A stretch of 47,167 bases of DNA from an uncultured Flavobacteriales bacterium (GTDB taxonomy: Bacteria; Bacteroidota; Bacteroidia; Flavobacteriales_F; PHOS-HE28): assembly GCA_937873385.1 (NCBI GenBank), contig CALMYC010000251.1, positions 1 through 47,167 on the forward strand, read 5' to 3'. Shown here piece after piece: positions 16,920 to 26,885 of the stretch. The notes beneath the pieces were generated by a model, which saw only the letters and a program-made list of their open reading frames with translations, was not told where the DNA came from and made no database searches. The stretch's first letter is position 1; each line of letters begins with the position of its first letter. The position numbers and the translations under genes are program-made.

Positions 16920-18095
16920 ATGGACACGCACCGACTGCGCAACCTGCTGCACCCGGAATTGCTCCGTGAGCGATCGGTGCATGAAGCCAGGCCGCGCACC
17001 ACGCTGTCGTTCTATCGCTATGTGCGCCTTGGCGGATTGGAAGCACTGCGCCATGCACTGTATGCGGAATGGGAACAGCTTGGCGTGCTGGGCCGCATCT
17101 ATATCGCAACGGAAGGAATCAACGCGCAAGTGAGCTTGCCCACCGAAAACCTGGGCCTGTTCCGCAGCACCTTGGATGCACGGACTGCATTCCGGGAAGT
17201 GCCCTGGAAGATCGCCGTGGAGGATGAAGGCAGGAGCTTCTTGAAACTCGCCGTCAAAGTGAGGAAGAAGATCGTGGCGGACGGCCTGGCCGACGATGCC
17301 TTTGATGTGAGCGCGGTGGGTGCGCACCTGGATGCGGAAACCTTCAACCGGAAAATGGAGGAAGGCGCGCTGGTGATCGACATGCGAAACAACTACGAGT
17401 GCGCCATCGGGCATTTTGAAGGGGCCTACCTGCCCAAGGCGGATACCTTCCGCGGTGCGATCGAGGAGGTGGTGGGGATGTTGAGTGAAGAGGTGAAGGA
17501 GAGAGAAGGTGCGGAAGTGAGGAAGAGAGGAGGTGAAGAGGTGAAGGAGGCGCCCGAGATCCTGCTCTATTGCACCGGCGGCATCCGCTGCGAAAAAGCC
17601 AGTGCCTACTTGAAGCACCACGGCTACGCCAACGTGGGCCAGCTGCATGGCGGCATCATCGATTATGCACGGCAGATCAAAGCACAAGGGCTGCCCAGCA
17701 AATACAAGGGGCAGAACTTCGTGTTCGACGAACGACTGGCGGAGCGGATCACCGACGATGTGGTGGGCACCTGCATGCAATGCGGAGCGGCATGCGACCG
17801 CATTGGCAACTGCCACGAGGCCACGTGCAACATGCTGCTGGTGCAATGCGAAGCCTGTGCAACCAAGTATGCGGATTGCTGCTCACCAAGCTGCCGGGAG
17901 ATCCACCTCTTGCCCTTCCAGGTGCAACGTGCATGGCGCAAAGGCCGCAGCACGCGCAGCTCGAAGACCAAGGCCATCAACGATCCGGAAGGCTTGCGGA
18001 AACGGATACGCGAGGAGGAGAAATTGCTTGCGCTCCGCGGCACGCTTCATCCGGAATTGATATCCGTCACGCTACAGGAAAAGACCAGCGCGTAA
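16920..18095 (+). CDS. trhO: tRNA uridine(34) hydroxylase TrhO (rhodanese-like, YceA family)
   Basis: A 391-residue enzyme that hydroxylates U34 of certain tRNAs on the way to 5-methoxy/carboxymethoxy-uridine. N-terminal acylphosphatase-like domain with YIATEGINAQVSLP (61-74), then a rhodanese domain with LVIDMRNNYE and the active-site loop CTGGIRCEKA (Cys218), then LHGGIIDYA. A Cys-rich C-terminal region (CMQCG, CxxATC, CEAC, CCSPSC) follows, as in the bacterial family. Oddity: just before the active-site strand there is an in-frame, purine-rich stretch of about 23 residues (about 188-210, mostly Glu, Lys, Arg, Gly) that breaks the usual short loop. The active-site residues are intact, so the enzyme is probably functional. 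Confidence 0.92.
   Translation: MDTHRLRNLLHPELLRERSVHEARPRTTLSFYRYVRLGGLEALRHALYAEWEQLGVLGRIYIATEGINAQVSLPTENLGLFRSTLDARTAFREVPWKIAVEDEGRSFLKLAVKVRKKIVADGLADDAFDVSAVGAHLDAETFNRKMEEGALVIDMRNNYECAIGHFEGAYLPKADTFRGAIEEVVGMLSEEVKEREGAEVRKRGGEEVKEAPEILLYCTGGIRCEKASAYLKHHGYANVGQLHGGIIDYARQIKAQGLPSKYKGQNFVFDERLAERITDDVVGTCMQCGAACDRIGNCHEATCNMLLVQCEACATKYADCCSPSCREIHLLPFQVQRAWRKGRSTRSSKTKAINDPEGLRKRIREEEKLLALRGTLHPELISVTLQEKTSA
17485..17549 (+). repeat. In-frame purine-rich duplication inside trhO
   Basis: The 17-mer GTGAAGAGGTGAAGGAG occurs at 17485-17501 and again at 17533-17549, exactly 48 bases apart. Over this tract the coding strand is nearly all A and G with scattered T, unlike the flanking trhO sequence. 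Because 48 is a multiple of three, the frame is kept. It looks like insertion or local duplication of a simple-sequence element in the loop before Cys218. Confidence 0.8.
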
Positions 18096-18126
18096 GCTTG
18101 TGCGAACGGACAACCCGTAACCGAAA

Positions 18127-19284
18127 ATGCCCATCTACCACACCCTCGGCAGCATCCCGCACAAGCGGCACACCCAGCACAAAAGCCCGGAAGGCAAGCT
18201 GTACTACGAGCAGCTCTTCGGCACCGAGGGCTTCAGCGGCATGAGCTCGCTGCTCTATCACGTACACCGGCCCACGCAAGTGAAGCAATTGGTGAGCGAT
18301 CGCGACATCACCCCCAAGATCGCCATCGCCAAGAACATGCGCGCCCTGCGCCTGAAAGGCTTTGACGTGAAGCCCGAGGCCGACCACATCGCAGCCCGCA
18401 AGACCATTCTGGCGAACAACGACTGCGCCGTGATCTTGGCAGCACCCACCGCCAACAAGGTGGACTACTTCTACAAGAACACCGACTGCGACGAGCTGAT
18501 CTTCATCCACAAAGGCACTGGCCGCCTGCGCAGCACCTTCGGCACCTTGGATTTCAAGTACGGCGACTACCTGCTGATCCCGCGCGGCATCATCTTCACC
18601 CTGGAGTTCGACACGGCGGACAACCGCCTGTTGATTGTGGAAAGCCGGCACCCCATGTACACCCCGCACCGCTACAGGAACGAATTCGGGCAGTTGTTGG
18701 AGAGTTCACCCTTTTGTGAGCGCGACATCCGCCGCCCGCACGGGCTGGAAACCCACGATGAAAAGGGCGACTTCCGCATGTTCGTGAAGAAGCAGGACGT
18801 GCTGCATGAAATGATCTACGCCACCCATCCCTTCGACGTGGTGGGCTGGGACGGATACAACTATCCGTACGCCTTCAGCATCCACGATTTCGAGCCCCTC
18901 ACCGGCCGTGTACACCAGCCGCCGCCCGTGCACCAGACCTTCGAGACCAAGGCCTTCGTTGTGTGCAGCTTCTGCCCCCGCCTCTACGACTACCACCCGC
19001 TGGCGATCCCCGCACCGTACAACCACAGCAACATCGACAGTGATGAGCTCTTGTACTACGTGGCCGGTGATTTCATGAGCCGCAACGACATCAAGGAAGG
19101 CAATCTCACGCTGCACCCTGCCGGCATCGTGCACGGTCCGCAGCCCGGCGCCATGGAGCGCAGCATCGGCAAGACCGAGACCAACGAACTGGCCGTGATG
19201 ATCGACACCTTCAAGCCCCTGCAAGTGACCGAGGAGGCGCTGAAGATCGATGATGGGTCATATTGGAAGAGTTGGCTCGAGTAA
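18127..19284 (+). CDS. hmgA: Homogentisate 1,2-dioxygenase
   Basis: A 385-residue iron enzyme that opens the ring of homogentisate to maleylacetoacetate in tyrosine and phenylalanine breakdown. Cupin-like features are FIHKGTGRLRSTFG and YGDYLLIPRG in the N-terminal half. The iron site is in PYNHSNIDSDELLYYV (His300 with Asp306/Glu307) and LHPAGIVHGPQPG (His330, His336). It starts IYHTLGSIPHKRHTQ, a characteristic bacterial N-terminus. It is 31 bases after trhO with no clear -7 box. The partner gene hpd is on the same strand but 3.5 kb away, with accessory genes between; elsewhere the two are often neighbours. Confidence 0.94.
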   Translation: MPIYHTLGSIPHKRHTQHKSPEGKLYYEQLFGTEGFSGMSSLLYHVHRPTQVKQLVSDRDITPKIAIAKNMRALRLKGFDVKPEADHIAARKTILANNDCAVILAAPTANKVDYFYKNTDCDELIFIHKGTGRLRSTFGTLDFKYGDYLLIPRGIIFTLEFDTADNRLLIVESRHPMYTPHRYRNEFGQLLESSPFCERDIRRPHGLETHDEKGDFRMFVKKQDVLHEMIYATHPFDVVGWDGYNYPYAFSIHDFEPLTGRVHQPPPVHQTFETKAFVVCSFCPRLYDYHPLAIPAPYNHSNIDSDELLYYVAGDFMSRNDIKEGNLTLHPAGIVHGPQPGAMERSIGKTETNELAVMIDTFKPLQVTEEALKIDDGSYWKSWLE

Positions 19285-19413
19285 GGCGATCGGACGATCA
19301 GATGATAAGATGATGGCTCCCTCAAGGTCTCCCGCTCCGCAGGCCGGAGCGCTTCACGAAGGCTTGAAGGGGCCTTGTGTCCGATAAATCAGAATTGCCA
19401 ATGGCCATTTGTA
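19285..19413. other. Gap after hmgA: low-complexity stretch and small hairpin
   Basis: Holds a GATGATAAGATGAT-like low-complexity stretch (about 19288-19314) and a 7-bp GC hairpin, CGCTCCG (19333-19339) with CGGAGCG (19345-19351), which may be a weak terminator for hmgA. No promoter box is evident. Confidence 0.4.
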
Positions 19414-19460
19414 TTCATCCTTGTAAATCCACATCTTCGTTGTGGATTTACAAGGATGAA
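19414..19460. repeat. 20-bp perfect inverted repeat covering the start of the DUF4143 gene
   Basis: TTCATCCTTGTAAATCCACA (19414-19433) is followed after a 7-base spacer by its exact reverse complement (19441-19460). The second arm includes the ATG at 19456. In RNA this would be a 20-bp hairpin that hides the start codon. It could be a translation control element, a terminator-like stem, or the end of a mobile unit. The AT content of the arms is higher than in the surroundings. Confidence 0.9.
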
Positions 19461-20601
19461 AAAGCGACCGGAATCTCTTGCGCGGGTGAACAAGGCGCTC
19501 AAACGCAGCCCCATCGTAATGCTCGTGGGGCCGCGCCAGTGCGGCAAAACCACGTTGGCGCGGCAGCTTGTGGGCAATCGCATCGCGAACTATTTCGACT
19601 TGGAACAGCATGCCGTTGCCAAGGTGATGTCGGAGCCTTCCTTGATCCTGGACAGCCTCACCGGCCTGGTGGTATTGGATGAGGCACAGCGCATCCCGGA
19701 CCTCTTCCCTCATTTGCGCGTGCTTGCTGACCGCCCCCGCAAGCCAGCCCGTTTCCTTGTGCTCGGAAGCGCATCGCCCGAACTCTCCCGCCAAGCGGCC
19801 GAATCACTGGCCGGCCGGGTGGAGATCATCGAGGTGCGCGGTTTCGACCTCGGCGAGGTGAAGCCGACCGAGATGGGAAACCTGTGGCTTCGAGGGGGAT
19901 TCCCACGGTCGTTCCTTGCAAAGAGCGCTGAGGAGAGCTTGATCTGGCGTGAGAACTTCATCAACACTTTCCTGGAGCGCGACTTGGGCAACCTTGGTTT
20001 CAGGGTTTCACCGGTGGCGATGCGCCGTTTCTGGACCATGTTGGCACATTACCATGGACAGGTGTGGAACGCGGCGCAGATGTCCACCTCATTGGGCATA
20101 TCAGCCAGCAGCGCGCGCAACTACCTTGATGCGTTGGAACAGACCTACATGGTGCGCCGCCTGCAGCCTTGGTTCGTGAACACCGGCAAGCGCTTGGTGA
20201 AAAGCCCCAAAGTGTACATACGAGACACCGGCGTGCTGCATGCCTTGGAGGACATCGGAAGCACAAAACAACTATGGACCCACCCGCGGATGGGGGCTTC
20301 TTGGGAAGGCTTCGCCTTGGAAGAAGTACTGGGCCACTTCCGGCCACGTCAAGCTTGGTTCTACGGCACGCAGGCCGGAGCCGAACTCGACCTGTTCTTC
20401 CTGTACAAAAACAAACGCATCGGTGTGGAATTCAAGCGCTCCGCCACGCCAACCATCACCCGCTCCATGCACATCGCCATGGAGGACCTCAAACTGGACA
20501 AACTCTATTTCATCTATCCCGGGGAACTGCATGTCAAGTTGGCCCCCAAGGTGGAAGCAGTTCCATTGGCCAAGTTGCGGGAGTTGGTTCCGGTGAAGTG
20601 A
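19456..20601 (+). CDS. AAA_14/DUF4143 ATP-binding protein
   Basis: A 381-residue protein of the widespread AAA_14 plus DUF4143 family, with no agreed function. The AAA part has Walker A GPRQCGKTT (25-33, Lys31) and Walker B VVLDEAQ. A winged-helix-like middle contains SLGISASSARNYLDALEQTYMV. The C-terminal domain carries GTQAGAELDLFF followed by IGVEFKRS, resembling a PD-(D/E)xK nuclease core (Asp, then ExK). The frame stays open upstream to 19375, but the ATG at 19456 fits the family's usual start. This family often appears as isolated, horizontally moved single genes. Here it sits in a non-conserved stretch between hmgA and hpd, with a 20-bp inverted repeat over its start. Confidence 0.85.
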   Translation: MKKRPESLARVNKALKRSPIVMLVGPRQCGKTTLARQLVGNRIANYFDLEQHAVAKVMSEPSLILDSLTGLVVLDEAQRIPDLFPHLRVLADRPRKPARFLVLGSASPELSRQAAESLAGRVEIIEVRGFDLGEVKPTEMGNLWLRGGFPRSFLAKSAEESLIWRENFINTFLERDLGNLGFRVSPVAMRRFWTMLAHYHGQVWNAAQMSTSLGISASSARNYLDALEQTYMVRRLQPWFVNTGKRLVKSPKVYIRDTGVLHALEDIGSTKQLWTHPRMGASWEGFALEEVLGHFRPRQAWFYGTQAGAELDLFFLYKNKRIGVEFKRSATPTITRSMHIAMEDLKLDKLYFIYPGELHVKLAPKVEAVPLAKLRELVPVK

Positions 20602-20684
20602 CCCAAAGGCCAATAACGGACGACTATGGCTCGACGACGGGAAGTAGTGAAGCACTGGGTGCAGCAAGGCTCAACAGTATTCTG

Positions 20685-21101
20685 ATGACAATGAACACCA
20701 TCCTCAAGCATTACCTATACGGAATTGTGCTTGCCATTTTAGTATTCGGGTTCTCCACTTTTGTCCAATCCCTTCCTATTCCTGGATATGGGGCTTTAGG
20801 ATACATGTATGCATTTACATTAGGGGCGCAAGTGACATATTATTGGCTCACATCCACTAATCACCTAAAACATGCCATTCTAAATTTCATTTTGAACTTT
20901 TTTCTTTGGATCACGGAGCTTGTTCAATTGGAACATCTATTGGATGGAACCGGCATCCACAGGATAATTTACCGTTCGGATGAACTCTACGTGCTTCGAT
21001 CCCTTCTTGGTGGCATATTGTGGGCATCCAATAAGCTCCTCATTGATAAATTCGTTCCTTTCGTGAGCACCCATAGGAAAAGCGAACACGAAAGACCATG
21101 A
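20685..21101 (+). CDS. Small AT-rich membrane protein of unknown function
   Basis: A 138-residue protein (136 if the second ATG at 20691 is used). Hydrophobic segments are at about 10-30, 38-58 and 68-85, with a possible fourth at 115-130, then a charged tail (STHRKSEHERP). Base composition is clearly more AT-rich than in the neighbouring genes, with codons such as TTA, ATA and AAT that are rare elsewhere in the window, suggesting recent acquisition. The frame continues upstream to 20169 as a shadow of the DUF4143 gene. No family is recognised. The 83 bases before it contain no obvious promoter. Confidence 0.6.
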   Translation: MTMNTILKHYLYGIVLAILVFGFSTFVQSLPIPGYGALGYMYAFTLGAQVTYYWLTSTNHLKHAILNFILNFFLWITELVQLEHLLDGTGIHRIIYRSDELYVLRSLLGGILWASNKLLIDKFVPFVSTHRKSEHERP

Positions 21102-21140
21102 TCGTTTCATTATGACCCACGAGCTGAACATCAAATCAAC

Positions 21141-21608
21141 ATGAAAGCCCCCCCTCTTTTCCTTGGCCGCAGCACTATTTGCCATTGCTACCAGCGCCCA
21201 GAAACCCGCACCACAGGCCACATACGTGTTGTGTTACCAGCAATGTCCATGGCAGGATGTCATGGTGGTCCCGGCCGGGGATACAACTGCGATGAACACC
21301 ACCACTGTCGGCTTCTTCAGCCTTCCGAAGACCGATCTGAGAAGGACCTTCGCCGACCTGACCGAAGCGGACCTGAAGCAGGTGAAGAAGCAGCCCATCG
21401 TTCGCACACCTGCTTGGTGACCGGGAATGACGATTACCACACGCCCAAGCAGATCAAGGAACCTGATCTGAAGAAGGAGGCCGAACTCAACGCCGGGATC
21501 CAGTTCTACTTCATGGCCCCTATTGCAACGATCGACCATGCCTGCGACCTCCCTCCCTACCACAAGCGGGACCGGGAAAAATGGCAGGCTGCCAGGGGTG
21601 CGAAGTGA
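21141..21608 (+). pseudogene. Small exported protein gene with two compensating frameshifts
   Basis: The ATG at 21141 and the stop at 21606-21608 are in one frame, but the protein-like sequence switches frame in the middle. A run of seven C (21148-21154) has one C too many. With six C the start reads MKAPLFSLAAALFAIATSAQ, a textbook signal peptide. The body (ATYVLCYQQCPW to QPIVRTPAW) continues in the +1 frame and hits TGA at 21418-21420. Between about 21395 and 21420 the frame returns, giving CLVTGNDDYHTPKQIKEP through to WQAARGAK. Net change is zero over about 155 residues. The product would be a small secreted protein with Cys pairs; family unknown. Sequencing error in the C run is possible. 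Confidence 0.65.
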
Positions 21609-21759
21609 GTCCACCAAATTCAGCGCCCGCTGCCGATCTTCATTCCCAAGGGCAGGAAGCTCCACTGACCCAAGCCTGCAAAGGCGGCATTTCACCTCAG
21701 CAACTACCCGGATCGTGGTATTGCGGCATCCGTCATCGCATTGTCATTTTGCGCCCACG

Positions 21760-22725
21760 ATGGAGACTACCGGGGGAAGTGCGTGGAAGCAGCAGGGCAC
21801 GGGTGTGCTGGCCTTTGTGATCGTGTTGTTGCTGATGCCCTTGGGCCATGCCCTCATGGTATTGCTGGAAATGCTGGGCGCAGCCGTGTTTGTCAGTGCC
21901 TTGGGCTTGGGGACCTTGGGCTGCATGCTGCTTTGGTGGGGCGTGGCCCGCCCCATGCGCGACCTCTACGCCACACTGCTTGGCGCCCTGGGCGGCGTGC
22001 TCGTGTGGACCGGCTGGGTGGAGTTCAGTTTCGTATGGCTGGCCCACAAGCTCCATGTGCAACCCCTGATGGAGCACGGCGAGGTGGTCACCAAGCCGGA
22101 ATACCTGGTGATGCTCAGCTCCATCGGCCTGTTGGGAACCATGACCATGCTCTTTATGTTCGCCCACACCCGCTGCCCCTTCTTCGCATGGGGGCAGAAG
22201 CGCATGGGCGTGCACAAGGCCGTGGCCATTCCCAGCGCCTCGCAACGGCCGTTGGCCATGATCGCCTTCATTGAGATGGTCATGGTTGTGTGGACCTTCT
22301 ATATCGTACTGCTTGTGTGCTATGACGAAAGCATCGTCGGCGACCGCCATCCGTTCACCTGGGCGGTGGCCTTCGGATCACTGGCCTGGAGCATCCATCT
22401 ATTTTGGCAACTGCTTCGCATCAAAAGCTTCGACCATGCGGTACGGTACGCCATCCCCACGGTGGTGATCTTTTGGAATTTCATTGAGATCATGGGCCGC
22501 TGGAACATGTTCAAGGAGATCTGGATACATCCCAAGGAGCACTGGATGGAGAACAGTCTGCTGCTGGCCTTGCTGGTGTTCTTCACGGCCTACTTCATGA
22601 TCAAGGGGCGCAAGGACCGGCAGCGCAGTGCAAAGGCACGGTTGGCCGGGAAGGGCATGCAACCATCGCAGGCGGCTCCACGCAGGGCCAGGAGGCAAGC
22701 CACGGTGTTGGAGGGAACTGCGTAA
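21760..22725 (+). CDS. Polytopic membrane protein of unknown function
   Basis: A 321-residue protein with about eight hydrophobic helices and a basic tail (KGRKDRQRSAKARLAGKG). Helices lie at about 12-32, 36-56, 65-90, 108-130, 160-185, 200-218, 230-250 and 265-285. Features such as HTRCPFFAWGQKRMG and HPKEHWMEN are not ones I can assign to a family. The frame is open upstream to 21523, but ATG 21760 is the better start: a TCATTTTG box (one mismatch to TAnnTTTG) ends 8 bases before it, and the hydrophobic part begins soon after. It is on the same strand as hpd and ends 72 bases before it. Confidence 0.7.
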   Translation: METTGGSAWKQQGTGVLAFVIVLLLMPLGHALMVLLEMLGAAVFVSALGLGTLGCMLLWWGVARPMRDLYATLLGALGGVLVWTGWVEFSFVWLAHKLHVQPLMEHGEVVTKPEYLVMLSSIGLLGTMTMLFMFAHTRCPFFAWGQKRMGVHKAVAIPSASQRPLAMIAFIEMVMVVWTFYIVLLVCYDESIVGDRHPFTWAVAFGSLAWSIHLFWQLLRIKSFDHAVRYAIPTVVIFWNFIEIMGRWNMFKEIWIHPKEHWMENSLLLALLVFFTAYFMIKGRKDRQRSAKARLAGKGMQPSQAAPRRARRQATVLEGTA

Positions 22726-22762
22726 GGGCCGGTGGACCCCACCCGATAAGGCGAAAAAGCCC

Positions 22763-22770
22763 GACCTTTG
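22763..22770 (+). promoter_or_regulatory. -7-like box GACCTTTG ahead of hpd
   Basis: TAnnTTTG with the first T replaced by G, 27 bases before the hpd ATG. Weak but placed as expected. Confidence 0.35.
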
Positions 22771-22797
22771 CAACCTACACCCGCAACTAATTCCGCC

Positions 22798-23937
22798 ATG
22801 GCCATCGAAAGTGCAACACCCCAGCTCGAAAAAGTAGTCCCGGAGGCAGCGGACTTCCTCCCCCTCCTAGGGACCGACTACGTGGAGCTCTATGTGGGCA
22901 ACGCCAAGCAGGCTGCCCACTTCTACAAGACCGCCTTCGGTTTCCAGAGCTTGGCGTAGGCGGGCCTGGAGACGGGCGTGAAGGACCGCACGAGCTACGT
23001 GCTGGTGCAGGACAAGATCCGCCTGGTGCTCACCACGCCGCTGACGAAGGAGCACGAGATCAACGACCACTTGCGCAAGCACGGGGACGGCGTGAAAGTG
23101 ATCGCCCTTTGGGTGGACGATGCACGCAAGGCGTTCGCTGAAACCACCAAGCGTGGTGCGGTACCTTATTTTGAGCCCCGCGTGGAAAAGGACGCAGACG
23201 GCGAAGTGGTGAAAAGCGGCATCAAGCTGTACGGTGACACGGTACACGTGTTCGTGGAACGCAAGAACTACAAAGGCACTTTCCTGCCCGGGTTCAAACC
23301 GTGGAAAAGCGCCTACAACCCGCCCACGGCCGGCCTGAAATACGTGGACCACATGGTGGCCAACGTAGGATGGAATGAAATGAACCCCTGGGTGAAGTTC
23401 TATGAGGACGTAATGGGGTTCGCCAACGTGCTGGGCTTTGACGACAAGGACATCAGCACGGAGTACAGCGCCTTGATGAGCAAGGTGATGAGCAATGGCA
23501 ACGGCCGCATCAAGTTCCCCATCAACGAACCCGCCGAAGGCAAGAAGAAAAGCCAGGTGGAGGAGTTCCTTGATTTTTACAACGGACAGGGAGTTCAGCA
23601 CATCGCCATCGCCACGGACAACATCGTGCACACCGTGCGCGAGCTGATGAGCCGCGGGGTGGAGTTCCTGAAGGTGCCTTCCAGCTATTACGAAGGCCTG
23701 CTGGACCGGGTGGGCCCCATTGAAGAGGACTTGGGACCCTTGGCCGAACTGGGCATCCTGGTGGACCGCGACGACGAGGGCTACCTGCTGCAACTCTTCA
23801 GCAAACCCTTGCAGGACAGGCCTACCCTATTTGTGGAGATCATTGAGCGCAAGGGCGCCAAGAGCTTCGGCAAGGGCAACTTCAAGGCGCTGTTCGAGGC
23901 GATCGAACGGGAGCAGGAGGCACGGGGGACGTTGTGA
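22798..23937 (+). pseudogene. hpd: 4-hydroxyphenylpyruvate dioxygenase gene interrupted by an amber codon
   Basis: Encodes a 379-codon HPPD, which makes homogentisate, the substrate of HmgA. The frame is interrupted only by TAG at 22957-22959 (codon 54), in FGFQSLA-stop-AGLETGVKDRT, where HPPDs normally have Tyr; a TAT or TAC codon changed by one base explains it. Downstream all iron ligands are present: YVDHMV (His185), VQHIAIATDN (His268) and LFVEIIER (Glu347). A GTG at 22978 could restart translation but would lose the first 60 residues of the N-terminal domain. TAG ends several intact genes nearby, so codon reassignment is unlikely. It is either a recent nonsense mutation or an assembly error. 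Confidence 0.88.
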
Positions 23938-24026
23938 TCTTTGCTAATTGAGCATCCCCAAAAGCGCATCCTGTGGGGCGCCATTGCGGCAAGGGAGGCC
24001 ACCCATGGTTGTTGACCAGCCGCACC

Positions 24027-24563
24027 TCACGGGCTTTCCGTCGCAAGGCCGTGCGTGAACGCCATGGCATACAGAGGACCGTGGCCGTAGCGCGAAGGTC
24101 TTTCGCCCAACAGAACTGCATGGTCGAAGCCTGCCTTGGCGAACAAGGGCGCTGCGCCATGGCGCGGCAAGGGGAACGGCACCCACGGGGCCAATGGCCG
24201 TGCGGTGTCATACTCAACGAGCAGCGCTGTTTGAGCGACTTGTGCAATGCGGGCCAGCAGCTTTTCCTTGCTTTCCACGAAGTGGAGCACATTGGCCAGC
24301 AGCACGCCGTCCATGGGGCCGGGCAGCGGCTCCCCCACATCGGCGTTCAGTGTGGCAATGCGCACGCCTTGGTGCATGGCGGGCACTGCGCGCAAGGCTG
24401 CCACATCGCGATCCACGGCCGTGATGGTGCTTCCGGCCGGCAGCAGTTCCGCCAAGGCCCGGGTGAAGGTGCCCGTGCCGCAGCCGAGTTCCAGCCAATG
24501 GTTCGCGCGTCCCTGATCCATGCAAGCCCGCGCTATCAAGCTCTTTGCTTCCTTGATGGTCAT
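24027..24563 (-). CDS. Class I SAM-dependent methyltransferase
   Basis: A 178-residue small methyltransferase. The SAM-binding motif I is LELGCGTGTF (24-33). The acidic end of strand 2 is ITAVDRD, and motif II/III is seen as VLLANVLHFVESKE, close to the Methyltransf_11/25 pattern. There is no substrate-specific domain, so the target is unknown. Its convergent neighbour is hpd (89-base gap) and it is divergent from the lipoprotein gene. Promoter boxes for both divergent genes lie directly before their ATG codons. Confidence 0.82.
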   Translation of the reverse strand: MTIKEAKSLIARACMDQGRANHWLELGCGTGTFTRALAELLPAGSTITAVDRDVAALRAVPAMHQGVRIATLNADVGEPLPGPMDGVLLANVLHFVESKEKLLARIAQVAQTALLVEYDTARPLAPWVPFPLPRHGAAPLFAKAGFDHAVLLGERPSRYGHGPLYAMAFTHGLATESP

Positions 24564-24567
24564 GCTT

Positions 24568-24575
24568 CAAGGATA
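24568..24575 (-). promoter_or_regulatory. -7 box TATCCTTG, 4 bases before the methyltransferase ATG
   Basis: On the minus strand TATCCTTG matches TAnnTTTG with one change and is followed by AAGC and the ATG (24563). Same leaderless spacing as several plus-strand genes. Confidence 0.5.
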
Positions 24576-24590
24576 CGGACATGGCCGGTA

Positions 24591-24598
24591 TAATTTTA
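24591..24598 (+). promoter_or_regulatory. -7 box TAATTTTA, 4 bases before the lipoprotein ATG
   Basis: TAnnTTTG with the last base changed, followed by CCCC and the ATG at 24603. The box overlaps a TATAAT-like string, but the position matches the other boxes in this window. Confidence 0.45.
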
Positions 24599-24602
24599 CC
24601 CC

Positions 24603-25010
24603 ATGAGAAACATGCTCATCCTGTTCGGCACCATGTGCCTGCCCTGGCTCTCCACCGGCTGCACCAAGGACCAGGACCAGGCGGACACCGGCTACCGTGC
24701 AGCGGCCATCACCTTCCGCCAGGACAGCGGCTACACCTACCTGAACGATACATTTCCCGCCGGGGACACTGTCCGCATCGGCGTCACCGTTGACCAAGGA
24801 ACCGAGCACTTGGTCACGTTCCGGGTGGACCGCAAATACGACAATGGCCCGGTGGTGCACATGGATACGGTACCGATCCCGGCCGTGCCATTCCACCATG
24901 ACGCCATCTACGTACTGCGCAACCAGCCTGGCGTGGAGCAATGGTCCTTCATCGCCGTGGAAAGCAACGGCGACCTCACCAAGCGGAGCCTCACGTTCAC
25001 CACGCAGTAG
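24603..25010 (+). CDS. Probable lipoprotein of unknown function
   Basis: A 135-residue protein with a lipoprotein-type signal (hydrophobic 4-16, then LSTGC with Cys20 as the likely lipidated residue; the lipobox lacks the usual Leu at -3). The mature part is a short beta-rich domain with a regular alternation of charged and hydrophobic residues ([43 protein letters not shown]), suggesting a single Ig-like or jelly-roll fold. No family name can be given. It ends 56 bases before aspS. Confidence 0.7.
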   Translation: MRNMLILFGTMCLPWLSTGCTKDQDQADTGYRAAAITFRQDSGYTYLNDTFPAGDTVRIGVTVDQGTEHLVTFRVDRKYDNGPVVHMDTVPIPAVPFHHDAIYVLRNQPGVEQWSFIAVESNGDLTKRSLTFTTQ

Positions 25011-25025
25011 GTGATGCGCGGGCAA

Positions 25026-25033
25026 TACCTTCG
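25026..25033 (+). promoter_or_regulatory. -7 box TACCTTCG for aspS
   Basis: TAnnTTTG with one change, 33 bases before the ATG at 25067, leaving a short GC-rich leader with no Shine-Dalgarno sequence. Confidence 0.5.
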
Positions 25034-25066
25034 CGGCGGCCGCCACCGGCCCCTATAGCAGCGTTG

Positions 25067-26812
<1,746 letters not shown>

Positions 26813-26831
26813 ACCGGAAGCACAAGCAACA

Positions 26832-26857
26832 AGGGCCGCATGGGGACATGCGGCCCT
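26832..26857. terminator. Hairpin between convergent aspS and the S74/T9SS gene
   Basis: AGGGCCGCATG (26832-26842) pairs perfectly with CATGCGGCCCT (26847-26857) around a GGGA loop, an 11-bp stem. No strong T-tract on either side, so termination may be partial. Confidence 0.65.
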
Positions 26858-26885
26858 CGCCGTGTGCATACTATCGTCCTCTCTC

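Noticed and set aside
20169-20684. N-terminal extension of the AT-rich membrane gene
   Set aside because: The upstream part is an out-of-frame shadow of the DUF4143 gene; composition changes sharply at about 20690.
22957-22959. TAG as a sense or recoded codon in hpd
   Set aside because: TAG ends several intact genes in the window and no recoding element or special tRNA is seen; a point mutation or error is simpler.
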